Source: a virus
Length of the DNA stretch: 64,000 nt
Reading direction: 5' to 3' (one strand)
IMG/VR virus record: IMGVR_UViG_3300026521_000226
Coordinates: 1-64,000 of that record
Part shown: piece after piece, positions 18,053 to 28,991 of the stretch
Numbering within the stretch: position 1 is the stretch's first letter
How the letters are laid out: each line of letters starts with the position of its first letter
Made by a program: the position numbers and the translations under genes
Notes under the pieces: model-generated
Told to the model about the DNA's origin: nothing
The model's database searches: none
Seen by the model: only the letters and a program-made list of their open reading frames with translations

Positions 18053-20359
18053 ATGCCACAATCAATAATAAACACACCAGCAAGTAATATATCAGTTGGT
18101 TCTACAAATGTAACAAAGTTAGATGCATCTAAAGTATTTACAGCAATGAATTCTACTTTAAATAGAATGAACCAAGATACTAAATATGAAGAAGATAAAC
18201 AAAGATACGAGCAAGCAAAACAAGAACAAGAGTATGATAAATATCTTAAAGAGCAAAAAGCAGGTAATTATTTAAAACTTGAATTAAATTATAAAAAAGC
18301 TACAAGCAATTTAGATTCACAATTGGATAATGGAGAAATTGATATACATACTTACGAGAACAAACTAAAAGAATTAACATCTCAAAAAGTTGATCTATTG
18401 GGACAATACGCTGATAAAGATGCAGCGGCTAAACAAACATACAATATGGAAAAATACATAAACTCTAAAGTTGGAGAAAAAATATATGATAAAACTACAA
18501 GTGATTTAATAGATATAATTAATGGAAGAAATGGAAATCTATTTAATCAATCTGATAGATGGGAAAACGCTCAAAAATATGTTCAGAACCAAATAAAGAA
18601 TGATCCAAAACATTCAACATATTACATGTCTGCATTAACTGAATTAGCTAAGACAACAAATGAAGATGAAAAGAGTGCAAGTAAATTAAATACATTATTA
18701 AAAATACAACAAAAACAAGCGTTAAGATCTGAACAAGATAAATATGATAAAAATAAAAGAGATCAAGAAAATTTTGTTCTAAACAATACACTAAATGACA
18801 CATTAAAAAACATAGGTGAAATAAAAACAACAGAACAATACAATCAACTAAAATCAAATCTATTGAAAACAGCAGATGAAAATGGAATGAGTGTTAATAA
18901 TGTAAATAAATTTCTTACTGAAAAATTTCCAAATATAGCTGAAAAAATAGATAGAAATAATATAATAGATGCTCAAAAAACAGGGAAATATAGAACAACA
19001 TTTGGCTCTGTAACCGATATGCAAAATGCAGCAAAAGAAGTTGCAGATATGTATGCAAAAGGAGATATAAATAAAGATGTGTACGCAACAATAATAAATT
19101 CTTGGAAAATAGATAAGTCGTTACCAAAAGAGCAAGCAAAACTGATAAGAACACAAATTAGAGATTTAACACAATCATTAGCAGATAATCCAAATGCTGT
19201 TGTTGTTAAAGAGAGCGCAGTAGAAAAAGCACAAAAAAAAGTACATGAAAAAAATATGCCATTTTATAAAGATTCTAAAGAATATAATACGATGAGAGCA
19301 AAAGCAAAAAATGTGTCTAATTTGTTAAAATATGACTTAAGTGTTTTTGATGCAAAATCAATAATACATAAAACAAAAGGATTAAGTTCTGATGATAAAA
19401 AAGCATTACTAAATGGAGATATAAAATTTGGAGAGTATTCAGAAAAAGGAGAACTTTATCCGCATAAAAAAATAGAATTGAATCTTGGATCTGAAAACAG
19501 TTTATCAATGGTAGTAAATAATCATCTTGATTATTTAGAAAAAAATAATATCATAGAATATGATAAAAATGATAAAAGTAAAGTTATAATAAAAAATATT
19601 CCATTATTTAAAAAAGTTTTAAATGAAAATACTAAAGGTGGAATATTTAGGACCGAAAAAGGTGTTAATAGATTAGATAATCAGAATCAAATAACAAATG
19701 TAACTTCAAATACAGTTGCTTTAAAAATAACACCAACAACTGAACAAAATATACAAAAAATACAAGCAAATTTCAAAAATAAACCAGATGCACAAAATAA
19801 AGCATATATGAGTCTTGTTAAAAAAAATGTAAAATATATGCTTAAAAACAATAAATCTATTCCAGATGAAAAAGCGATGAATGATTATTTTATAAATCTT
19901 GGTACTAAAATTGGTAAGACAGGTAAAAAATTAGATGAATTTGTTGATAATGCAAAGGAAGAGTATAATAAAATATGGGCAACAAAAAAAGGTGTAACAG
20001 CTGCATTTACAAAAACAAATACTGCAGGAGTAGAAAGAAAAATATTCACAGACCCAAATACAGGAAAAACATATATAGAGTATGTAAACAAAGCTGGTAC
20101 AACAGACGGTTTTGCTGACACATTTGATAGAGTATTTGTAAACAATTCAAATCGTTTGGCATTAAACTTTTTAGATAAACCATTAAAAGACAAATGGGAT
20201 AAAATAAAGAATAACCCACAAGCAAAATCAGACTTTTTAACAGCTATGCTAAATGCAAAATTAGCATCAAAAGGTGATACAACTAACCTTAGATTTAATA
20301 TGGCAGATAGAGGTAAAATTAGAAATATAATAAAAGAAATAAAAATAAAGGAGGATTGA
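18053..20359 (+). CDS. Internal virion protein 1 (768 aa, coiled-coil)
   Basis: A 768-aa, almost entirely helical protein, rich in Lys/Asn/Gln, with long coiled-coil stretches (about residues 45-110 and 215-310). No catalytic motif is visible. It is first in a run of four very large genes with almost no spacing, which is how ejection-core proteins (T7 gp15/gp16, N4 vRNAP region) are arranged. It is probably ejected into or across the cell envelope with the DNA. Confidence 0.5.
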   Translation: MPQSIINTPASNISVGSTNVTKLDASKVFTAMNSTLNRMNQDTKYEEDKQRYEQAKQEQEYDKYLKEQKAGNYLKLELNYKKATSNLDSQLDNGEIDIHTYENKLKELTSQKVDLLGQYADKDAAAKQTYNMEKYINSKVGEKIYDKTTSDLIDIINGRNGNLFNQSDRWENAQKYVQNQIKNDPKHSTYYMSALTELAKTTNEDEKSASKLNTLLKIQQKQALRSEQDKYDKNKRDQENFVLNNTLNDTLKNIGEIKTTEQYNQLKSNLLKTADENGMSVNNVNKFLTEKFPNIAEKIDRNNIIDAQKTGKYRTTFGSVTDMQNAAKEVADMYAKGDINKDVYATIINSWKIDKSLPKEQAKLIRTQIRDLTQSLADNPNAVVVKESAVEKAQKKVHEKNMPFYKDSKEYNTMRAKAKNVSNLLKYDLSVFDAKSIIHKTKGLSSDDKKALLNGDIKFGEYSEKGELYPHKKIELNLGSENSLSMVVNNHLDYLEKNNIIEYDKNDKSKVIIKNIPLFKKVLNENTKGGIFRTEKGVNRLDNQNQITNVTSNTVALKITPTTEQNIQKIQANFKNKPDAQNKAYMSLVKKNVKYMLKNNKSIPDEKAMNDYFINLGTKIGKTGKKLDEFVDNAKEEYNKIWATKKGVTAAFTKTNTAGVERKIFTDPNTGKTYIEYVNKAGTTDGFADTFDRVFVNNSNRLALNFLDKPLKDKWDKIKNNPQAKSDFLTAMLNAKLASKGDTTNLRFNMADRGKIRNIIKEIKIKED

Positions 20360-20363
20360 AAAA

Positions 20364-23300
20364 ATGGGATCATATGAAGATAAATACAGAACCAAATACT
20401 TAACAACAAATAGTTTATTAGAACAGTATGAAAAAGAATATATTGACCCTGATAAAGCAATGGTTGAAGGGTTATATAAAACTGGTGTAAAAAAAGTTGA
20501 TGATAGAGAGAAAATGGCAAATAAAATGGATGAAATATCTGATTCTGTTTTAGGTGAAAAATTAATTGAAGAAAGAGCATATTCGTCTGACGACAAAATG
20601 GTAACACAAGACAATAACACATATTTACAACAATTAGATGATGGTTCTTTTATTACAAGACAAAAGAGTGAATCTAAATTAAATTCAAGAGATGAGCAAG
20701 GAAATCTTGATTATAATATGTGGAAAAATCCATTATATAAAAAAGAGGAAGATAAAAATAATTTAGACAATAATTCATTTACACAAGCATATATAAATTC
20801 TAAAGCATCAAATAGAGAAATGATTACTGAGCAGATTGCAAAAGAAGTAAAAGCAAAACAGATATTGTTAGAAAATGAACAAGATCCTGAAAGAAGAGAA
20901 ATTATTAAAAATGACATAGATGTTCTACAAGCAACATTATTTAACCCAGATGCTGCTCAAAATTACGACAACTATATAACTGACAACATGAAGAAAGCTG
21001 ATATTGTTAGCGCTATTGAACAAAGTGACGATTTCCAAAAAATAAAAGATCCAAGTGAAAAAAACTTTTTAATAAACTTCTTTGAAAAAGCTAAAGATAG
21101 TGTATTTGATCCAAATAAAAAAGATCCATTCACATATGTTCTTATGGTTGAAAAACCAGATGGTTCTGAAGAGTTGAAAGTAGGTTATGCTAACGATGGT
21201 GGTGTATTTCAGAGATACAAAAATCAAGGTATTAAATTCAGAGTAATTGGATTACACCAAGGAAAAGATGCTTTAGAAGTGGAACAAAAAGTTCATTATT
21301 TGTTGAAGAAAAATGGAATAGCTTCAAACGTAGATCCATCTTTTGGTTCTGGACACACAGAAGTATACCAAACAGATTTATTTGATAAATATCATGAGGA
21401 ATTTGGAGATAAAGTAGCTGAAGCTGACAAATCATTTCAATCAGCTCAAATGATGACTCAATATCAAAAATACCAAAAAGGTATTCACAAATATCATGAC
21501 ACAATGGGATTTGCTTGGAATTTGGTAAAAACAGGTCTTGCAGGTGTTGATAGTTTACTTTCTGGTGCAGCAGCAACAATTCTTGATTCGACAGTTGTTA
21601 ATTACACAGATAGACAAAATGCTAATTCTATGTTAGGTCAATTTTCAAATATGCTTCATAGAAGAAATGAGCAAAGTGGGTACATTTGGGGTATAGATAC
21701 AACTACTGCTCAAAACGCAAGCAAAGGAATACATCAAGCGTTTGCTGACTTCAACAGAGGAAATATAGGTTCTGGTTTTATAAATATATTTAAAAGTTTT
21801 CAAGCTGTACCTGAACTGATAGCAGGATCATTGGCTTATGTCGGTACTGCTATGAAAATAGCAAAAGTAGGTAAAGCCTTAGGAAGTTCAAATGATATGT
21901 TAAATACTATACTTGGACTTACTGCTATTGAAGCCAATCATGATATAAATATGGCTTTAAAATATAATAATGGACAAGATATCGGAAATGAAAAAAAAGC
22001 AGCTATAATTATGGGTCAATTTGTAAATCAAGCAATACAAATGGGTGCTTTAAATGCAGTATTAAAACAAGGAAAATTCTTTGCTAAGTCAAAAGATGGA
22101 GAAATTATTCCTCTTGATAAAATTAAAGCATTAGATGAGCAAACGTATGGAAGAACGATTACAAGAGCAATATATAAACCTGCTGGAATAGTAGCGTTAG
22201 GAGCATTAGAAGAAGGACCTGCTGAATTCATAGACACAGTTGCTCACGAATTACTACAAAAATCTGGTACTGAACAATACAAAAATATGTCAAATGAAGA
22301 TTTATACAAAAAAGTACTTCCTGATGCAATAGAAGCAGGAGTATTTGGCGCCATGATGGGATCAACAATGGTATCTCATAGAGCTATAGGTGAAGCAATG
22401 GTGCCTTTTAGTGAAACTATGCATAGTATGTTTTACACAGAAGAGTACCAAAGTGATACACTTAGAAGACATATTCAATCTATGACTGAGGAAGAGAGAA
22501 ATCAGTTAGCTGAAAATCTTAAATTCTCAACAGAACAAATCGGTACAACGTACAAAGAACAAGAATCAATGATAAAATCACTCCAAAATGGAGATGTTGA
22601 TTCAGTTGTTGAAAATCTAATCAAACATTATAAAGTAAATATTTCTGATATTGAAGGTACGTCTAAAAATGATCTGAGAAAATCAGAATATATGAAACAT
22701 TTCTCAACAAAAATGCTTAGCCAAATAATGGTGGATTTAACAAAGTCACCTGAACTTATGAATCTGACTTTTAATAATGCAACATTAACAGGAAATACAT
22801 TAACAAATGAACTAAGCAAAAACAAAGAATTACTTGCAGAAATAAGAAAACAAATACCTAATATAGATTCTAATTTAGCAAATATAGTACCAAATGAGAT
22901 TGATGATCAACAAGCAATAGAACATATAATTGAATATATAACTAAAACTGAAGATTCAACAAAATTCAACAATATTATGAAACTGATAACATCTGTGCAA
23001 GAAAACACTCAAGATGAACGTGTCAAAAGTTCAATGAGAAGAGTAAATGCAAGTATATTATCAGATATATTTGGTACTACAATTAAAGGAAATGAGGCAT
23101 TAGGAAAATTAAAACAATACATAAATGGTAGGATTAGAGTAAATTTAAAAGATGAATTAGACAAATCACACAAAACCATTCAAATATTAAAAACAGCAGA
23201 GCAATATAACATTGGAGCACCAAAGATTAAAAAAACAGTATCACCTAAAGAAAATGCTGCTAAAAAACAAATGTATGATGGCATTGCTAAAAATATACAA

Positions 23301-24545
23301 ACAAATATACAAACAAAATTAACTGATAAAATATATAACAAAGATAAAAATATATCGTTTAATTTATTTGATAAAATAAAAAAACTATCTGAAGATACTG
23401 CAAACAAAAAAATAGACATTGAGTCAGATTTACATTTTGAAAATATACTAAAAGATATAATTAGTCAATCAATGCCAAAAAATGTATTAACTAATAAAAA
23501 TTTTACACAAGAATTCAAAAAAAACTTATCAAACAATTTATTGTCAACAGGAATTTTAGCTGATTTAACAAAAGAAGAAAAACAACTTATAGAAGATTCG
23601 ATAAATGAAATAAATAATAGTGAAATTCAAAAAATTCAAGATAGTTTAAAAATAACTGATGATAATAAAATTGAATCAGAACCACAAGAACAATACAACA
23701 AAGAAAAAGAATTAACAGATTTAATAGATCAATATAAATCTAAAAAGTTACCTTTTGGTTCTGAAGTGAATAAAATAAAAGAATTACTTCCACAATTAGA
23801 TACTGGTACTTTAGAAAGAATATATAATGAACGTAAAGATGATATACCATCAAAAATTAAACGAGAAATAGCAAAAGAACTAAGAAATAGAGAAAGAGGA
23901 AAAGCACTATTAAGTTCTGCTATGTTAGATGCATTAGGCAAATCAAGTGTAAGCATTGATTTTACAAAAGAAAAACCTAATAGTATTATAGCTTATATAG
24001 AAACATCACTATATTCTGGAGAACCAGATGTAGATGAACTTTATAAAGCAATAAATGCATTAGAAGATAAAGCTAAAGAAGAAGAAAATGATAAAAAAAG
24101 AAAAGCATTAGAAGGTAAAATAAATGAATTAAAATCAAAAATAAAGAATTTTGAAGATAGTCAAGTTAAGGAAAATATAAAATCTCAAATGAAGAATGAA
24201 AATTCTGCAATTAGAGAAACAATCAGATTCGTTGATGATTTTAAGAAATACTTCAAAAATAATGATTTAGACTACAAAAAGCTTACAGAATATATAAATT
24301 CTAATGAAGTTGGAAGTTTAGATGAGTTGTTAGCACAAACAGGTTTAGAAGTTGAATTGCAGAACCAAATAGATGAGCTTAGAAAGTTTATCGAGAAATA
24401 TAACAAAGATAATGAAAAAGTTGATATACTTACGCAACAAATGAAAGATTTAAACAAAAGAAGTTTATTTGCTTATATTTCAAATACAAATAATGAATTA
24501 AGTGAAGAAGATAGAAAAACAGCAGAAGAAATCTGTGGAATATGA
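20364..24545 (+). CDS. Giant virion protein with GIY-YIG-like nuclease domain
   Basis: 1393 aa. Residues ~255-345 fit the GIY-YIG/T5orf172-type fold. A TYVLMVEK strand (Y258) and LKVGYA (G274) are followed by R284 in FQRYKN, E305/E307 in ALEVEQKVHYLL, and a GHTEVYQTD ending (E333). A region with several hydrophobic Gly/Ala-rich segments follows at about 375-680 and could cross a membrane. The second half is coiled coil. It lies 12 bases upstream of the RNA-polymerase-like gene. I read it as the N-terminal part of a split N4-type vRNAP, possibly delivering a nuclease. Catalytic activity is unproven. Confidence 0.6.
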   Translation: MGSYEDKYRTKYLTTNSLLEQYEKEYIDPDKAMVEGLYKTGVKKVDDREKMANKMDEISDSVLGEKLIEERAYSSDDKMVTQDNNTYLQQLDDGSFITRQKSESKLNSRDEQGNLDYNMWKNPLYKKEEDKNNLDNNSFTQAYINSKASNREMITEQIAKEVKAKQILLENEQDPERREIIKNDIDVLQATLFNPDAAQNYDNYITDNMKKADIVSAIEQSDDFQKIKDPSEKNFLINFFEKAKDSVFDPNKKDPFTYVLMVEKPDGSEELKVGYANDGGVFQRYKNQGIKFRVIGLHQGKDALEVEQKVHYLLKKNGIASNVDPSFGSGHTEVYQTDLFDKYHEEFGDKVAEADKSFQSAQMMTQYQKYQKGIHKYHDTMGFAWNLVKTGLAGVDSLLSGAAATILDSTVVNYTDRQNANSMLGQFSNMLHRRNEQSGYIWGIDTTTAQNASKGIHQAFADFNRGNIGSGFINIFKSFQAVPELIAGSLAYVGTAMKIAKVGKALGSSNDMLNTILGLTAIEANHDINMALKYNNGQDIGNEKKAAIIMGQFVNQAIQMGALNAVLKQGKFFAKSKDGEIIPLDKIKALDEQTYGRTITRAIYKPAGIVALGALEEGPAEFIDTVAHELLQKSGTEQYKNMSNEDLYKKVLPDAIEAGVFGAMMGSTMVSHRAIGEAMVPFSETMHSMFYTEEYQSDTLRRHIQSMTEEERNQLAENLKFSTEQIGTTYKEQESMIKSLQNGDVDSVVENLIKHYKVNISDIEGTSKNDLRKSEYMKHFSTKMLSQIMVDLTKSPELMNLTFNNATLTGNTLTNELSKNKELLAEIRKQIPNIDSNLANIVPNEIDDQQAIEHIIEYITKTEDSTKFNNIMKLITSVQENTQDERVKSSMRRVNASILSDIFGTTIKGNEALGKLKQYINGRIRVNLKDELDKSHKTIQILKTAEQYNIGAPKIKKTVSPKENAAKKQMYDGIAKNIQTNIQTKLTDKIYNKDKNISFNLFDKIKKLSEDTANKKIDIESDLHFENILKDIISQSMPKNVLTNKNFTQEFKKNLSNNLLSTGILADLTKEEKQLIEDSINEINNSEIQKIQDSLKITDDNKIESEPQEQYNKEKELTDLIDQYKSKKLPFGSEVNKIKELLPQLDTGTLERIYNERKDDIPSKIKREIAKELRNRERGKALLSSAMLDALGKSSVSIDFTKEKPNSIIAYIETSLYSGEPDVDELYKAINALEDKAKEEENDKKRKALEGKINELKSKIKNFEDSQVKENIKSQMKNENSAIRETIRFVDDFKKYFKNNDLDYKKLTEYINSNEVGSLDELLAQTGLEVELQNQIDELRKFIEKYNKDNEKVDILTQQMKDLNKRSLFAYISNTNNELSEEDRKTAEEICGI

Positions 24546-24557
24546 AGGAGAAAATAA

Positions 24558-27500
24558 ATGAGCACTTGTGTAGATATAGTTAGTAATTTACTTTCACAAA
24601 TGAAAGATATAAAATTTGAAGATAGATACAAAGGTACCTCTTCAGATCCAAGGAAAATAACAAATAAAGAATTAATTGGAATAATGAATGGTTTTTTCAA
24701 CAAAAAGTATTCAGATGAACAACTGAAAGAACATTGGGATGGTATAGAATCAACGTTTTCTCAAATTAAAATGTCAACCTTAAGAAAAATTGTTAATGGT
24801 ATTTTTAATAAAGAATTACTTCAAGAACAAAAAATCGAATATAGCGAAGATTATGGAAAAGATGTAAGTGAATTATTAAAACAACTTAATGGATCGGATC
24901 CAAGATTGCTTTCGATAGCAGTGCATCAACTATTCGGTACTATAAGTGAAGTACACAATGTTGTTACGAAAAATATAAAAGCAAGTGTTAGAGAGAAAAT
25001 AAAAGATAAAGAAACAGGTATGTACCATCTGAACTTTAATCAATATGCAAAAGTTATAGGTAAATTGCTTTTTCAGTCGTATGGTAAAAAACCTGAAAAT
25101 ATTGGAGATGAGAAATTTATAAAAATTGGTACTGAAATTTTAAATAAATTATCTGACGCTGGATATATAAAAATTAAAGAATCCTCAGAACCAGAATATA
25201 GAATAGCATTAAGTCAAGCAAGGCAAGAACATGATACAGATAAATATTTGGGTGAAGATTATGAACATTCAAATACGATAAAAGTAAAAAAAGTGTTTAT
25301 GCTTGATAACAACAAATTTTCACCATTATTCATTAAATCCATTTTAGAACCAAATAGTGTTAAAGATGATATAAATAAATTAGATTCACTTATTAACACA
25401 GCAACTATACAAAATGATTTTGGAGGACGAACACAAATTGAATATATTAAAACAGATGATGAAAATGTAAAATATAACGAACTTTCAGATGAACAAAAGC
25501 AATATCTTCAAAACAAAATAACACTTAAATATTTTTCAAAAATAAACAAAATAATTATTCCACAAAATATTACACACATGAGAAAACACTCAATTATGGA
25601 AGATGATAATGTAGATGGTATATCAACGGAAGAAAAATTAAAAAAAGAATCAGATATGGCACTTACAGGAATAATTGAACAAGCTGTAAATCAAATTGAA
25701 AAAAAAGCATATTATATAGATGAGGATTTATTACAAACATTGACTCCATTCGTAAGAGATTTGTATGATATAAAGCAAAAAGAAGGAGAATTTAATTACT
25801 TTACGTTTATAAATAATTCTGGTGTTAAAGAATTTTTAGGTCTTGAAAATTATGAAGTAACTAATTTAACATTAAGCGAAATTGAGTCAAAATCTGGGTC
25901 TGATAGAACCAAATTAGATAACTTCCTCCAGATGGTATCAGCATTTGTTGATGAGATAGAAGAATTTGAAAAAGAAAAAGAAAAAAAATTTGATTTTGAA
26001 AATGACACATTGAATAATGAATTTTTCATAGGAAAATTTAGAGGTAGGAATGCAAGAACATATTTAACAGAAATAAGCTTTAATCCTGAAACTGATAAGC
26101 ATTTTACAAGAAAATTCACAAATGTCACAAAAGATGGTGTTGAAATAAACTTATTAGACAAAAATAATAAATTAACAATAGAAGCAGCTTATGTATTTAC
26201 TCATTTGTTACATGAAGTACTTGATGTAAAAGGTTCTGAAAATAAATTTATTAAAGCATTTATTGATAAAAATCTTGAATCTCTTCCAGAACAATTTGAA
26301 GAAGGTTCATTTGAATATTATTTATTTGGCTCTTTATCAGCAATGATAGGATTAGACAATAAGAAATTAGACATAAACAATATTAATAGTATAAGAACTG
26401 AAATCGAACTTATGATGGCTAACGATAAAATAAATACTCAAACAAGAGAAAAATATATGAGTAAATTAACATCAATAAAAATGATTCAGATGCTTAAATT
26501 TGCAAGAGAGTATAATAAATATAAAGAAACAGGTGTATTTAAAACAAAAACTGCACCAGAACTTGATGCAAATTCATCAGGTATTATGATTAAAATTATG
26601 CAAGCACACAACTCTGGCTCTAAAAAAGCAGAAGAAGTATTGTATAGATTTGGTACTATACCAAGAAAAAACAAATATATAGATAAATCAACAGAAGGAC
26701 AACCTGGTGGATATTTAGCAGGTCCATATGAACTTATTATGGAAAAAATGGATAATATGTTCAATTTAAAAAGTACCAAAGAGAAAACTACAAATAAATT
26801 TGACAACATTGGAAATAAAGTTATTAATCTTAGTGGTGTCCAAAAAATACCTGAAAAACATAAAAGAAAAACAGATAAAGGCATAAGTGAAATATCTAAA
26901 GAAAATGTACTGTTAGCACAACAAATATGGAATGAATATAGTAATAAATTAGGTATAAGTAAAAGGGACTTAGCAAAATATCCAACAATGATTATTGGTG
27001 CATATAACATGGCTCCTACTGCAGCAGCAAAAGAAAATGTTGCAAAACCTATGTATGATGACATGAAAAAATTATGGTATAAAAATCCAGAATTATTTCA
27101 AGATTTTTTAAATTTGATTAATGCGAGTTTTAAAGAACATAAAATATTTAACAATACAGATATAAAACAATATTTAAATATTGAAAATTTAACAAAAGAC
27201 AAATTATCTGAATTATTAGTTAAACCTAAAGTTGAGGAAGATATTCAAAATATATTAAAAGAATCAATAGGTAATGTATTAGCATATACAACATATAATG
27301 AATTTACAGCAGGAATATTTGAAGAAGATAATGATTTAATGCAAGAAACTTGGAAAGATTTAAAAGAAGTGTATAGTGATGATAAGCAAATATATAAAGT
27401 TGCAGATATAAACTTATTAACTTCAAACGAAGATATAGATATAAATAAATTAGAATATATGTATGATGATAATAGATTTAATAATTCAAAAAACTATCTT

Positions 27501-28976
27501 CATTTAACAAAACAAGTAAATGTGTGGGATTCAAAAACTGAGACAACAATACTTAAAGATATACCAAATTTACCTACTTGGGCAGTATCATTGATACATG
27601 CATATGATGCACAGGCACTACATTTAGCAATGGTTAGATTTGAAGAAGAACTTAAAAATGATCCAGAATTTCAAAAATCAAATACATTAACAATTCATGA
27701 TGCAGTAATTATAAACCCAAAATTAGCACATAGATTTAAAGAAATATATAATCAAGCGTTATTTGAATTAAACAATAAATATGATAAACAAGTAATTTCT
27801 TTTGGTTCTTTTATGTTAAATATAAATAAAATGAGATATAGTAGATTATATTCAAAATTAAAAAAAGAATATAATGATGAAAATCCATATAAAAAAAATA
27901 GTGATGCTTACAACGAAGCAAACGAATATACAAAAAAAAGAATGGAAGAGATAGATTCGAGACTATCTAAATTTATAGAACATACCATATTTGAAAAAGC
28001 AGAAAAGAAATGGGTAGAAGCTGATAAGTATGCAAAAAATGCAAAAGAAATTGAAGAAGCGTTTCAAGAATTTGTAAAAAATAAAGATATGAAATCTGGT
28101 AACAATAATTATTTTAAAAATGAATTTAAAGATTTTGTTAAAAAAGAAATATTTAATAAAAAAAGAAAAGAATTAGCTGAAGGATATAACAATCAGATTA
28201 AAAATGAAATAAAGAAAATTTTAACTTCAGAACCAAATGTGGAAGATTTTGAGAACCAAGGATTTGAATCTAAAGAAGAAGCAGAATTATATTTAAAAAT
28301 TAAAAATAATAGAGATAAATTAATTGAACAACATAAAGAGAAATTAGAAACAGATCCTAAAAAATTTATGCAAATGAGTGGTAAAGTATTTGGAGATCCA
28401 CTTATTGAATATACACATGAAGTTGAGCAAGAAACATCCAAAGAACCAAATAGAGGATTTAGAAAAATACTTCATAAAAAAACATTAGAAGCATATCAAA
28501 ATATTTTAAATTCAGAACAAAACAAAATATCTGACATAATTAAAAATATTCTTGGTGACCAAACTGAAGCAAGCGATAAAAATGGTATTGATTTAAATAA
28601 ATTACAAAATTTAGATAAAATTGTAAAATATTTAAACGAGAATGGAAATGGATTTTATGATAATAAAAAAGCAATTGAAGAGTTAAAAAAATATATGTTT
28701 GTTGAGCCAAATAAAGTGATTAAATTTAATTCAGAATCAAATATGTCAATAAATCAAAATAAAGATCCAAATTATGATCAAGTAAAAGGGCTTGCACACA
28801 AATTATTATATTTACATACACTTAACACTATACACAATAATATAAATAACAAATCAGAACTAAGTGAAGAAGAAATAGATAAACATGTAGATAATTTGCA
28901 CGAATTTGCAAAAACACATACTGCTCAAGAAGTTATTGATAAAATCAATGAAGATACTTCAATATGCAAAAATTAA
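24558..28976 (+). CDS. Virion-associated single-subunit RNA polymerase (N4 vRNAP-like)
   Basis: 1472 aa. The three signature motifs of T7/N4-type RNA polymerases are visible in order. Motif A is PELDANSSG with D670; motif B is KRDLAKYPTMIIGAYN with R803, K807 and Y816; motif C is LTIHDAVI with H1047-D1048. The spacing D670 to D1048 (378 residues) is close to the 392 residues I recall for N4 vRNAP. The same motif A pattern (E-I/L-D-x3-S-G) occurs in the phage's other polymerase. It lies in the late virion block, so it is probably packaged and injected to transcribe early genes. Motif B has one extra residue between K and Y, and N rather than G after Y, so it is divergent. Confidence 0.72.
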   Translation: MSTCVDIVSNLLSQMKDIKFEDRYKGTSSDPRKITNKELIGIMNGFFNKKYSDEQLKEHWDGIESTFSQIKMSTLRKIVNGIFNKELLQEQKIEYSEDYGKDVSELLKQLNGSDPRLLSIAVHQLFGTISEVHNVVTKNIKASVREKIKDKETGMYHLNFNQYAKVIGKLLFQSYGKKPENIGDEKFIKIGTEILNKLSDAGYIKIKESSEPEYRIALSQARQEHDTDKYLGEDYEHSNTIKVKKVFMLDNNKFSPLFIKSILEPNSVKDDINKLDSLINTATIQNDFGGRTQIEYIKTDDENVKYNELSDEQKQYLQNKITLKYFSKINKIIIPQNITHMRKHSIMEDDNVDGISTEEKLKKESDMALTGIIEQAVNQIEKKAYYIDEDLLQTLTPFVRDLYDIKQKEGEFNYFTFINNSGVKEFLGLENYEVTNLTLSEIESKSGSDRTKLDNFLQMVSAFVDEIEEFEKEKEKKFDFENDTLNNEFFIGKFRGRNARTYLTEISFNPETDKHFTRKFTNVTKDGVEINLLDKNNKLTIEAAYVFTHLLHEVLDVKGSENKFIKAFIDKNLESLPEQFEEGSFEYYLFGSLSAMIGLDNKKLDINNINSIRTEIELMMANDKINTQTREKYMSKLTSIKMIQMLKFAREYNKYKETGVFKTKTAPELDANSSGIMIKIMQAHNSGSKKAEEVLYRFGTIPRKNKYIDKSTEGQPGGYLAGPYELIMEKMDNMFNLKSTKEKTTNKFDNIGNKVINLSGVQKIPEKHKRKTDKGISEISKENVLLAQQIWNEYSNKLGISKRDLAKYPTMIIGAYNMAPTAAAKENVAKPMYDDMKKLWYKNPELFQDFLNLINASFKEHKIFNNTDIKQYLNIENLTKDKLSELLVKPKVEEDIQNILKESIGNVLAYTTYNEFTAGIFEEDNDLMQETWKDLKEVYSDDKQIYKVADINLLTSNEDIDINKLEYMYDDNRFNNSKNYLHLTKQVNVWDSKTETTILKDIPNLPTWAVSLIHAYDAQALHLAMVRFEEELKNDPEFQKSNTLTIHDAVIINPKLAHRFKEIYNQALFELNNKYDKQVISFGSFMLNINKMRYSRLYSKLKKEYNDENPYKKNSDAYNEANEYTKKRMEEIDSRLSKFIEHTIFEKAEKKWVEADKYAKNAKEIEEAFQEFVKNKDMKSGNNNYFKNEFKDFVKKEIFNKKRKELAEGYNNQIKNEIKKILTSEPNVEDFENQGFESKEEAELYLKIKNNRDKLIEQHKEKLETDPKKFMQMSGKVFGDPLIEYTHEVEQETSKEPNRGFRKILHKKTLEAYQNILNSEQNKISDIIKNILGDQTEASDKNGIDLNKLQNLDKIVKYLNENGNGFYDNKKAIEELKKYMFVEPNKVIKFNSESNMSINQNKDPNYDQVKGLAHKLLYLHTLNTIHNNINNKSELSEEEIDKHVDNLHEFAKTHTAQEVIDKINEDTSICKN

Positions 28977-28991
28977 TCGAAGGAGGATCAA

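Noticed and set aside
19885-20622. Long antisense open frame (245 aa) opposite the internal virion gene
   Set aside because: Low-complexity Leu/Phe/Ser composition, no RBS, lies wholly opposite strongly coding genes: a shadow frame.
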